Shown: in pieces, positions 1 to 7,349 of the stretch
Numbering within the stretch: position 1 is the stretch's first letter
How the letters are laid out: each line of letters starts with the position of its first letter
NCBI RefSeq assembly: GCF_021191705.1
Contig: NZ_JAIWPU010000012.1
Span: 87,348-151,347 of the forward strand
Direction: 5' to 3'
DNA length: 64,000 bases
Source of the DNA: Proluteimonas flavola
GTDB lineage: Bacteria; Pseudomonadota; Gammaproteobacteria; Xanthomonadales; Xanthomonadaceae
Made by a program: the position numbers and the translations under genes
Notes under the pieces: generated by a model
Database searches by the model: none
What the model saw: only the letters and a program-made list of their open reading frames with translations
What the model was told of the DNA's origin: nothing

Positions 1-2508
1 GATGCCCGGCGCGCCGAAGCGGTAGTCGACCTGGAAGTCCAGGCCGCGGGCCCTGAGCAGGCCGATGTTCTGCAGGGTCGAGCGCACGTCGTCGATCTGG
101 CCGTTGGGCAGGCGCACGATCGCCTGGCAGCTGGCCGCGGCCGGATCGAGCCGGCTGAAGCAGTCGGCGAGCATCTGGTTGGCGGTGATGCTGGTGATCG
201 CATCCTCCACCTCGACCTCGAAGTAGTCGACCGCGAAGTGCAGGCCCTCGATCGACGGGATCGAGAACACCGCGCCGATGGTGAAGGTTTCCGAGGTCTC
301 CTCGATCAGGTTGGGATTGCCGCCGGTGGTGCGCTCGAAGCCGACCGAGCCCTGGGTGAAGGTCGGCAGGTCGGCCGCCGGCACGCCCTGCTGGATGCAC
401 AGTTGCTGCTGCGCCGCGGTCGGGTTGGCGGCCGCGGTGCAGGGGTCGACGCCGGCGGTGAAGCCGCGGGTCTGCGGCGCGTACAGCTCGTTGAGGCTCG
501 GCGCGCGGATCGCGACGTTGAACGCGCTGCGCAGGCGCAGCCAGTCGGTGGGCGCCCATTCGGCGCCGAGCTTCCAGGTATTGACGCCGCCGATGGTCGA
601 ATAGTCCGAGTAGCGCGCTGCGCCTTCGATCGCCAGGTCGTGGGCGAAGCGCGCGCCGCTGAGCAGCGGCACGCGGAACTCGCCGAACAGTTCCTTGACG
701 CTGTACTCGCCCGCCATCGGCGATTGCGACACCGCGCCGTAGTCGCCCGAGACGTCCATCGCGCTCGGCTGGAAGCGGTATTCGTCCTTGCGGTACTCGG
801 CGCCGAACGCCAGCGACACCGCACCGGCCGGCAGGTCGAACAGGGTGCCGCTGAGCGAGGCGCCGCCGACGGTGCGGTCGAAGGTCTCGTAGCTGGTGCG
901 GATCGGGGTCAGGAACGCCGCGGCGTCGGCGCTGATCGAGCCGAGGCCGAAGATGCTCGCCGGCACGCAGCCGCTGGCCTGGTTGACGCAGACCAGGTTG
1001 CCGGCCGCGTCCACGGTGGCGTCGAGCGCCTGCGACAGGCGCGCCTGGTTGATCTGGTTGTTGTTGGTGATGTCGGTGCGGGTGCGCTGCTCCTGCAGGA
1101 ACGCGTCCCACTGCCACCAGTGGCCGCCGCCGACCTCGAAACTGCCGCGCAGCCCGCCGATGAGGTTGTAGCTGGCGCGCTCGTAGGTATAGAAGCGCGG
1201 GCCGAGTTCGTCCGCGCGACGGCCCGAGCCGACGATCGCGGCAACGCCGTCGCCATCGGGGTCGAAGATGTGCGCGTTGTCGGACAGGAACTGCCGCACC
1301 GCCGGCAGCAGCACCGGGTTGGAGACATAGTTGGGCACCAGCAGCGTCGACGACGGCGCGCCCGGCGTGACGGGCGTGAACGAGTCCGGCGCCTGCTGGT
1401 AGCTGTTGCGGCTGTTGGCGTAGTAGCCCTCGCCGTAGGCCTCGACCGCGTCGTTGATGGTGAAATGCGCCAGCCCGCTGATCTGCGTGCGCTCGAGCGG
1501 CCGCTGCAGGTAGTTCAGGTCGGCGTAGTTGTAGGCGTCCTGCGGGCTGCAGTAGGGCAGCGGCGTACCGCCCTCGCCGAAGCGGATGCCGGTGATCGCG
1601 CTGCAATCGCCCGCCGGCGTCAGGTCCACGCCGACCAGCGAGCCGAGCTGCGCGCCGCTCAGGCCGATGCGCGTGCCGGGAATCGACCCGGAGCCGCCGG
1701 GGACGAGTTCGCCCGCGACGGTATCCAGCGGCACGCGCGAGAAATCGCGATCGGCCTGCAGCACCGCGTCGCGCTCGGTGCGGCTGATCGACAGCACCGC
1801 GTTGCCGCGGTCGTCGGCGAAGTTGCCGCCGATGGTCAGGTCGAACTTGTCGTAGGCGCCGTCGCCCTCGGCCGTCGCGCCATGGGTATAGGTCGCTTCC
1901 AGGCCTTCGAAGTCCTTGCGCAGGATGAAGTTGACCGCGCCGGCGATAGCGTCGGACCCGTAGACCGCCGATGCGCCGCCGGTGATGATCTCGACGTTCT
2001 CCACCAGCGCGTCGGGAATGCTGGCCAGGTCGACGACGCCGTCCGAGTTGGCCGGCATGAAGCGGCGGCCGTTGACCAGGGTCAGCGTGCGCGTCGCGCC
2101 GAGGCCGCGCAGGTTCGCGGTCAATACGCCCGAGCCGCCGCCGTTGTTGACGCTGGAGGTGTTGCCGGCCGCGAGCTGCGGGAACTCGTTGAGCACGGTC
2201 TCGATCGTCGCGCTGCCGGACATCGCGATCTCCTCGCGGGCGATGATCGTCGTCGGGCTCGGCGCGCTCAGATCGCTGCGGATCAGGCGCGAGCCGGTGA
2301 CGGTCACCGCGTCGAGGCTGGTGACCTGCGCGGCGGACCCGCCCTCTTCGCTCTCCTGGGCCATCGCGTGCTGGGTGCCCAGCGCGGTACCCGCCAGGGC
2401 GATCGCGAGGCTGGCGGCGAGTCGTGCGATACGGGGACGCATCGCGCGCTGCTGGCATGTGGTGCTGGCCCGATCGCGGCCGGTACGGATACACGGAATC
2501 GCTGTCAT
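1..2508 (-). CDS. TonB-dependent outer-membrane receptor (C-terminus beyond window)
   Basis: Reading from an ATG at 2508, the frame stays open for 836 codons to the window edge, so the C-terminal barrel is missing. After an N-terminal extension and a signal peptide (around MRPRIARLAASLAIALAG, cut near AMA-QE) comes the plug domain: a TonB-box-like DAVTVTGSR, then RGLGATRTLTLVNGRR and GGASAVYGSDAIAGAVNFI, all typical of large Xanthomonadaceae receptors that import peptides, glycans or chelates. A start at 2442 would put the signal peptide at the very N-terminus and is a real alternative. The substrate is not visible in the sequence. A dyad in its upstream region is shared with the hydroxyproline operon 16 kb away, so uptake of hydroxyproline-containing peptides is a reasonable inference. 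The neighbouring hydrolase is divergent. Confidence 0.93.
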   Translation of the reverse strand, partial: MTAIPCIRTGRDRASTTCQQRAMRPRIARLAASLAIALAGTALGTQHAMAQESEEGGSAAQVTSLDAVTVTGSRLIRSDLSAPSPTTIIAREEIAMSGSATIETVLNEFPQLAAGNTSSVNNGGGSGVLTANLRGLGATRTLTLVNGRRFMPANSDGVVDLASIPDALVENVEIITGGASAVYGSDAIAGAVNFILRKDFEGLEATYTHGATAEGDGAYDKFDLTIGGNFADDRGNAVLSISRTERDAVLQADRDFSRVPLDTVAGELVPGGSGSIPGTRIGLSGAQLGSLVGVDLTPAGDCSAITGIRFGEGGTPLPYCSPQDAYNYADLNYLQRPLERTQISGLAHFTINDAVEAYGEGYYANSRNSYQQAPDSFTPVTPGAPSSTLLVPNYVSNPVLLPAVRQFLSDNAHIFDPDGDGVAAIVGSGRRADELGPRFYTYERASYNLIGGLRGSFEVGGGHWWQWDAFLQEQRTRTDITNNNQINQARLSQALDATVDAAGNLVCVNQASGCVPASIFGLGSISADAAAFLTPIRTSYETFDRTVGGASLSGTLFDLPAGAVSLAFGAEYRKDEYRFQPSAMDVSGDYGAVSQSPMAGEYSVKELFGEFRVPLLSGARFAHDLAIEGAARYSDYSTIGGVNTWKLGAEWAPTDWLRLRSAFNVAIRAPSLNELYAPQTRGFTAGVDPCTAAANPTAAQQQLCIQQGVPAADLPTFTQGSVGFERTTGGNPNLIEETSETFTIGAVFSIPSIEGLHFAVDYFEVEVEDAITSITANQMLADCFSRLDPAAASCQAIVRLPNGQIDDVRSTLQNIGLLRARGLDFQVDYRFGAPGI

Positions 2509-3105
2509 GGAAAACCCCCGGAGCAGGAAAAAGGATGTCGCTTGCATACCGCTGCGTGCCGTTCGGATTCCCCCGCTCCCGAAGCCCGCGCGGAGCGCGG
2601 ATCACGGGAGCCACTCGCCCCTTTGCCGGTGAAATCCGATGGATGACGCTTCGATGACTTGCAGTCTCCGCGCCGCGGACCGGCCGGGTCTTGCATCGAT
2701 TGCCCCGAGACGATGCGGAAATTCGCATGATCGGGACGGGCGCCCGCTTCGCCCGCCGGGAAACGAGATCCTCGTGCCCGCATCGCCGGTTCCGCGAAAG
2801 CCGGACGCCGCGTCCGGTGGCGGTTCGGAAATCCGCGGGATCCAGTTTCGCCCGGGATATGAAGAATCCTGCGCCGGACCATGGAAATTTGCGGGTAATG
2901 CGGAGTCCGCCGGAGTTTCCGAGTGCGTCCGCGCGAACGTCCCGGCATCGGATCGCTTCGACGTGTTCTGGACTCTCCGCCGGACTCGCGCGATGATCGA
3001 CTGCGTGCGATTGCAGCACCGGACCATCCCATTTTTGGCCGGAATTCCCGAAATAGGATGCGCAAATCGGCACAAACGAGAATCACGTCCTTCCAGGAGC
3101 CGACC
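2509..3105. other. Divergent intergenic region with three GGAAATNNGC copies
   Basis: This 597-base gap separates the TonB receptor from the alpha/beta hydrolase. Open frames inside it show no protein-like composition and are treated as non-coding. It holds three copies of GGAAAT-NN-GC (GGAAAT at 2717, 2827 and 2883), of which the first is part of a dyad. The length and the repeated motif suggest a regulated divergent promoter region; no clear -35/-10 pair could be assigned by eye. Confidence 0.5.
2711..2732. promoter_or_regulatory. Candidate regulator binding dyad, ATGC-N8-GCAT
   Basis: CGATGCGGAAAT followed by TC, GCAT and GATC. The core ATGCG-GAAATT-CGCAT is an inverted repeat. The first 12 bases and the GCAT at the same offset are repeated in the intergenic region between the hydroxyproline operon and its AraC regulator (18588-18611). 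It lies about 205 bases upstream of the TonB receptor start. Binding by the AraC protein is inferred. Confidence 0.45.
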
Positions 3106-4206
3106 ATGCCTTCATTCCGCCTGCTCGCACGCCCGCTCGCCGGCGTGCTGCTGCCCGCCCTGTTCGCCGTCGCGCATGCCGCGCCGGACACGACACCCGC
3201 ATACGAGGCGGTCGAAGCGGACGCCATGCTGGACGCGGTCGCCTTCGCCAGCGGCGAAACGCTGCCCGAGGCCCGCATCCATTACCGCACCATCGGCCAG
3301 CCGCGCCGGGACGCGCAGGGGCGCATCGACAACGCGGTCCTGCTGCTGCACGGCACCGGCGGCAGCGGCGCGCAGTTCCTGCAGCCGCGCTTCGCCGACG
3401 CGCTGTTCGGCCCCGGCCAGCCGCTCGACGCCGGGCGCTACTTCATCCTGCTGCCCGACAACATCGGGCACGGCGGCTCGTCCAAGCCCAGCGACGGCCT
3501 GCGTACGGCGTTTCCCCGCTACGGCTATGCCGACATGGTCGCGATCCAGCACCGCTGGCTGACCGAATCGCTGGGCATCGATTCGCTGCGCCTGATCCTC
3601 GGCACCTCGATGGGCTGCATGCACATCTTCGACTGGGGGCAGCGCCATCCCGGCTTCGCCCGCGCGCTGATGCCGCTGGCCTGCCAGCCGGTGGAGATCG
3701 GCGACCGCAACCGGGTCTGGCGCAAGGCCGCGATGGACGCGATCCGCAGCGATCCCGCCTGGCAGGACGGCCACTACACCACGCAGCCGCTGCTCGGGCT
3801 GCGCACCGCCTCGTCGCTGTCGGTCCTGGTCGGCATCGCCCCGCTGAACCTGCACGCGAGCCACCCGGGACGCGACGCCGCCGACGCGTGGTGGGAAGAA
3901 CGCTTCGCCGCCGACATCGGCGCGCGCGACGCCAACGACTGGCTCTACCAGCTCGACGCCTCGCGCGACTACGACCCGTCGCCCGAACTGGAGAAGATCG
4001 TCGACCCGGTGGTCTGGGTGAACTTCGCCGACGACTTCATCAACCCACCGGAATTCGGCATCGCCGAGCGCCTGCAGCCGCGCATGCGCACGACCCGTCA
4101 CGTGCTGGTGCCGGCCTCGGCCCGGACCCGCGGCCACGGCACGCACACCTCGGCCGCGATCTGGAAGGACGCGCTGGTGGAGCTGCTGGAACGCAGCGAA
4201 CGATGA
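3106..4206 (+). CDS. Secreted alpha/beta-hydrolase of the homoserine-acetyltransferase-like (MetX) type
   Basis: A 366-residue protein. The ATG at 3106 was chosen because AGGAG lies 6 bases upstream and the product starts with a clean signal peptide (ends AVAHA, about residue 25), which cytoplasmic MetX lacks. It has the oxyanion-region LLLHGTGGSG, nucleophile elbow GTSMG (Ser168), a late acid in NFADDF and a catalytic His in RGHGTH, so the Ser-Asp-His triad is complete. The fold matches the COG2021 family, but the export signal and the absence of methionine genes nearby argue for a hydrolase or acyltransferase acting in the periplasm on an unknown ester or amide. It is divergent from the TonB receptor and may work with it. 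Confidence 0.85.
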   Translation: MPSFRLLARPLAGVLLPALFAVAHAAPDTTPAYEAVEADAMLDAVAFASGETLPEARIHYRTIGQPRRDAQGRIDNAVLLLHGTGGSGAQFLQPRFADALFGPGQPLDAGRYFILLPDNIGHGGSSKPSDGLRTAFPRYGYADMVAIQHRWLTESLGIDSLRLILGTSMGCMHIFDWGQRHPGFARALMPLACQPVEIGDRNRVWRKAAMDAIRSDPAWQDGHYTTQPLLGLRTASSLSVLVGIAPLNLHASHPGRDAADAWWEERFAADIGARDANDWLYQLDASRDYDPSPELEKIVDPVVWVNFADDFINPPEFGIAERLQPRMRTTRHVLVPASARTRGHGTHTSAAIWKDALVELLERSER

Positions 4207-4281
4207 GCGCGCCGCCGCAGAGCGAAGCTTGCTTCGCTGACTGCAGACGATATGGTTGCCGCGCGATGATCGGGCTGCATT

Positions 4282-4296
4282 TAACGCCACGCGTTA
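4282..4296. promoter_or_regulatory. Candidate HigA operator
   Basis: Perfect inverted repeat TAACGC-CAC-GCGTTA, 13 bases before the higB start and overlapping an AT-rich TTATTAT stretch that could be the -10 region. HigA-type antitoxins normally repress their own operon through such a dyad at the promoter. The binding assignment is inferred from position. Confidence 0.5.
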
Positions 4297-4309
4297 TTAT
4301 CCTTCAGGC

Positions 4310-4588
4310 GTGATCCAGTCCTTCCGCTGCTCCGATACGCAGAAGCTGTTCAACACGGGCAGAAGCGCCCGGTTCTCCGGGATTGCCCGGGTGGCGACGC
4401 GCAAGCTGGCGCAACTGCATGCCGCGGTGACGCTGGAGTTCCTGCGTTCTCCGCCGGGCAACCGGCTGGAAGCGCTGAAGGGCAATCGCGCCGGGCAGCA
4501 CAGCATCCGCATCAACGACCAGTGGCGGCTGTGCTTCGTCTGGACGGACGCCGGCCCGGGCAATGTGGAAATCGCGGACGACCACTGA
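4310..4588 (+). CDS. higB: HigB/RelE-type toxin (mRNA interferase)
   Basis: A 92-residue protein from a GTG start at 4310, preceded by a weak AGG. It matches the HigB/GraT plasmid-maintenance killer family along its whole length: N-terminal IQSFRCSDTQKLF, the central RLEALKGNRAGQHSIRIN and the terminal WRLCFVW strand. Members cleave mRNA on the ribosome and are neutralised by HigA. The toxin precedes the antitoxin, as usual for hig-type loci and opposite to relBE. The higA start codon lies 10 bases after the toxin stop. GTG was chosen because the ATG upstream (4256) adds residues foreign to the family and would bury the operator. Confidence 0.9.
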   Translation: MIQSFRCSDTQKLFNTGRSARFSGIARVATRKLAQLHAAVTLEFLRSPPGNRLEALKGNRAGQHSIRINDQWRLCFVWTDAGPGNVEIADDH

Positions 4589-4598
4589 GGTGACGAAA

Positions 4599-4898
4599 AT
4601 GGTCAACAACGGTATGCGCCCCATCCATCCTGGCGAGATCCTGCGCGAGGATTTCCTGGTCCCGCTGGGCATGAGCGCCAGCGCACTGGCGACCGCCCTG
4701 CGCGTGCCTGCGCCGCGCGTCAACGACATCGTCCGCGAACGCCGCGCCGTCACCCCGGATACCGCGCTGCGCCTGGCCCGGTACTTCGGCGGCGATGCGC
4801 AGAGCTGGATGCACCTGCAGGTGGCCTACGACCTGCGCCTGGCCGAGATCGCCGCGGCCAAGCAGATCCGGAAGGAAATCCTGCCGCGCGCGGCCTGA
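4599..4898 (+). CDS. higA: HigA-type antitoxin, XRE-family regulator
   Basis: A 99-residue helix-turn-helix protein. It begins near the family hallmark RPIHPGEILREDFL, followed by the HTH (SASALATALRVPAPRVNDIVRERR) and the conserved DTALRLARYFG and SWMHLQ segments. GAGG at 4587-4590 overlaps the higB stop and sits 8 bases before the ATG at 4599, so the two are translationally linked. It should bind and inhibit HigB and repress the operon through the dyad at 4282. The pair sits between the downstream end of the hydroxyproline operon and the hydrolase gene, convergent with the former. Confidence 0.92.
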   Translation: MVNNGMRPIHPGEILREDFLVPLGMSASALATALRVPAPRVNDIVRERRAVTPDTALRLARYFGGDAQSWMHLQVAYDLRLAEIAAAKQIRKEILPRAA

Positions 4899-4951
4899 AT
4901 CAGCCGTTCCCCCGTCCGCGACCGTCACCGGTGGCGTGGACCGCTCCGTCC

Positions 4952-5021
4952 CCGTAGGAGCGCCCCATGGGCGCGATAGGCGACTCGCAAGGCCCATCGC
5001 GCCCAGGGGGCGCGCCTACGG
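4952..5021. repeat. Long palindromic repeat between convergent genes (REP-like)
   Basis: CCGTAGGAGCGCCCCATGGG on the left arm is mirrored by CCCAGGGGGCGCGCCTACGG-like sequence on the right, giving a roughly 70-base hairpin. The core resembles the GTAGGAGCGCC palindromes common in Xanthomonadaceae. It overlaps the stop codon of the NTF2-like gene and may act as a bidirectional terminator for it and higA. Confidence 0.7.
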
Positions 5022-5516
5022 CCGGCAGTCGGAGGCCAGCAGGCGGTCGCCGGGGTCCGGTGTCGCCACCGACGACACGTGATTGAGCGCGATCACCCAG
5101 CGTCCGTCGACCTTGCGCATCAGCCGCGTGTTGATGCCGTACTGCGGCTCGGATTCGCGCGCCAGGTGGTAGCGGCTGACCAGTTGCGCCGCGTCGTCGG
5201 CCAGGCGCTCGATGCGCAGGTCGTAGAAGCACAGCGTGCCGCGCGTGCCCGGCGCGCTACCGTAGTCGGCGACGTAATGGTCGAGCGTGCCCTGCCAGTC
5301 GCGCTGGAAGCGGCCGCGCGACACGAAGGTCACGCCCGGATTCATGAAACCGGCCATGTAGCCGCGGAAATCGCCGCGGTTCCAGGCCGCCTGCATGTCG
5401 GCGACGACGCTGCGGATCGCATGGTCCTCGGCTGGCCAGCCCGACGCGTCGGCGGTCCCGGCCGCTGCCAGCGCGGCGGCCAGGATCGATCCGGCGATGC
5501 GGCAGCGATGCGTCAT
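5016..5516 (-). CDS. Secreted NTF2-like (SnoaL/DUF4440-type) protein
   Basis: A 166-residue protein with a signal peptide (SILAAALAAAGTADA, cut near residue 23). The mature part has the NTF2-like cone-fold signature of small ketosteroid-isomerase-like proteins: IRSVVADMQAAWNRGDFRGY, then a central LDHYVADYGS region and VDGRWVIALNHVSS at the end. Its ATG overlaps the upstream DUF885 stop (ATGA), so it is the last gene of the minus-strand peptide/hydroxyproline run. No catalytic residues can be assigned; it may be a binding or accessory protein in the periplasm. Confidence 0.8.
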   Translation of the reverse strand: MTHRCRIAGSILAAALAAAGTADASGWPAEDHAIRSVVADMQAAWNRGDFRGYMAGFMNPGVTFVSRGRFQRDWQGTLDHYVADYGSAPGTRGTLCFYDLRIERLADDAAQLVSRYHLARESEPQYGINTRLMRKVDGRWVIALNHVSSVATPDPGDRLLASDCRP

Positions 5517-7321
5517 CGTCCTGCCGCCTGCGCGGCCTTCTGTTCGGCGATGAACGTGCGGATTTCCTCTTCCAGCACCGGCAGCGGCACCGAGCCCAGG
5601 TTCAGCAGGGTGTCGTGGAACGGGCGCTGGTCGAAGCCGGCGCCCAGTTCGCGCTCCGCTTCCGCGCGCAGGTCGAGGATGGTCTTGTAGCCGATGTAGT
5701 AGGCCAGGGCCTGGCCCGGCCAGGCGATGTAGCGGTCGACCTCGTTGACGATGTCCTGGTGCGCCAGCGCGGTGTGGCTGGCGAGATAGTCGATCGCCTG
5801 CTGGCGGCTCCAGCCGTACTCGTGCAGGCCGGTGTCGATGACCAGCCGCGCGGCGCGCCACATCTCGAAGGTCAGCCGGCCGAAGTCCTCGTACGGCGTC
5901 TCGTAGATGCCCATCCGCGTGCCGAGCCATTCGGTGTACAAGCCCCAGCCTTCGCCGTAGCCGGAGAAGTAGGCCTGCTGGCGGAAGTCCGGGCGTGCCG
6001 GTGCTTCGAGCGCGAGCGCGGCCTGCAGGCTGTGGCCCGGCGCGCACTCGTGCGCCACCAGCGCCGGGAGGTTGTACAGCGGCCGCGACGGCAGGTCGTA
6101 GGTATTGAACAGGCACGATTCCAGCCCGCCGCGGCCGGAGGTGTAGATGGGTGCGACATCGTCGGGCACCGGCAGGATCGTGAAGCGGTAGCGCGGCAGG
6201 ACACCGAGCGTGTGCCTGAGTTCGCCGTCGATCTTCTTGGCGATCCACGCGGTGTGCGCCAGCAGCTCGTGCGGCGTCTTCGCGTAGAACTGCGGATCGG
6301 TACGCAGGAAGGTCAGGAATTCCTCGAACGTGCCCTCGAAGCCGGCGCGCACCATCACCTCGCGCATCTCCGCGGCGATGCGCTCGACCTCGGCCAGGCC
6401 CAGGTCGTGGATCTCGCGCGCGCTCATGTCGCGGGTCACGTACTCGCGGATCTGGGTCCGGTAGAACGCGCGACCGTCCGGCAGGTCGCTGGCCGCGGTG
6501 GTCGTGCGCGCGCGCGGCAGGTACTGCTCGCGCATGAACGCCAGCAGCCCGGTGTAGGCCGGCACCGCCTGTTCCAGCACCACGCGCCGGCCTTCCTCGC
6601 GCAATTGCGTGCGCACCGGTTCGGGGATCGAGGCCGGAATGCGATCGAAGGTGGCCAGGAACGGATTGCCTTCATCGGTCAGCGTGTACGGGGCGATCGT
6701 GGCGTCGCGTCCTTCGACCGACGATCTCGGCACGCTCCACCCGCGCGCCAGGCCCCGCGTCATGTTGGCGATGTGCTCGTCGAAGTAGCGCGGCACGTCG
6801 GAGAGCCGGCCGATGAAGCGGCGCCAGTCGGCCTCGGTCTGATAGGGCTGGCGCGGATTCAGTCCACCCCAGAAGAAGGTGTCGCTGTTGAACGGCGCCT
6901 CGTAGGTGCGCCAGTGCGCGTTGTTGTGCAGGGCTTCGACCGAGGTGCGGAACACCGCGGCATTGACCCGCTCCTCGCGGCCGAGCTCGGCGACGGGAAT
7001 CGCGTCCAGTGCCGCGAGGGTGCGCTTCCAGTAGTCCGCGCGCCGTTCCCAGGCCTGGGCCGTCACCGACGGAAACCGGTCGCCGGCCTGCCAGCGGCCG
7101 TCGATCTTCTCGCGGACGTATTCGCGCTGCCGCCAGTCCCATTCCCCGGTGTAGAGCGCGCGGAGTTTCGCCTCGGTGGCGTTCGCAGGCGCGGCCAGCG
7201 GCGCCGGCGTCTCCTCCGCCAGCGCAGGCGACACGGCGCCGAGTGCAAGCGACAGCGACAGAGCGAGGACGGAGCAGGTCGGACGGAGCATCGAGCGGAA
7301 ACGGCGGCGTGCGTCTGGCAT
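5513..7321 (-). CDS. DUF885 family metallopeptidase-like exported protein
   Basis: A 602-residue protein. The start at 7321 has GGAG upstream and is followed by a signal peptide (LALSLSLALGAVSPALA). DUF885 proteins carry a thermolysin-like zinc signature; here it is HECAPGH at residues 424-430, followed by GYGEGWGLYTE (Glu457), a plausible third ligand. Length is typical. A close paralogue lies at 20441-22237, on the other side of the hydroxyproline genes. The gap to the preceding S9 peptidase is 28 bases and it overlaps the NTF2-like gene by ATGA, which argues for a shared transcript. A role as periplasmic oligopeptidase is inferred from family and context. Confidence 0.88.
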   Translation of the reverse strand: MPDARRRFRSMLRPTCSVLALSLSLALGAVSPALAEETPAPLAAPANATEAKLRALYTGEWDWRQREYVREKIDGRWQAGDRFPSVTAQAWERRADYWKRTLAALDAIPVAELGREERVNAAVFRTSVEALHNNAHWRTYEAPFNSDTFFWGGLNPRQPYQTEADWRRFIGRLSDVPRYFDEHIANMTRGLARGWSVPRSSVEGRDATIAPYTLTDEGNPFLATFDRIPASIPEPVRTQLREEGRRVVLEQAVPAYTGLLAFMREQYLPRARTTTAASDLPDGRAFYRTQIREYVTRDMSAREIHDLGLAEVERIAAEMREVMVRAGFEGTFEEFLTFLRTDPQFYAKTPHELLAHTAWIAKKIDGELRHTLGVLPRYRFTILPVPDDVAPIYTSGRGGLESCLFNTYDLPSRPLYNLPALVAHECAPGHSLQAALALEAPARPDFRQQAYFSGYGEGWGLYTEWLGTRMGIYETPYEDFGRLTFEMWRAARLVIDTGLHEYGWSRQQAIDYLASHTALAHQDIVNEVDRYIAWPGQALAYYIGYKTILDLRAEAERELGAGFDQRPFHDTLLNLGSVPLPVLEEEIRTFIAEQKAAQAAGR

Positions 7322-7349
7322 CAGGAATCTCCTGCGGTGCGGGTGCGGA

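Noticed and set aside
238..2646. Long plus-strand open frame opposite the TonB receptor
   Set aside because: Its composition is Arg/Ala/Val-rich without motifs, typical of the antisense of a high-GC gene; the minus frame has signal peptide and plug motifs.
2923..3105. N-terminal extension of the alpha/beta hydrolase to ATG 2923
   Set aside because: It hides the signal peptide and lacks a ribosome-binding site; AGGAG precedes ATG 3106.
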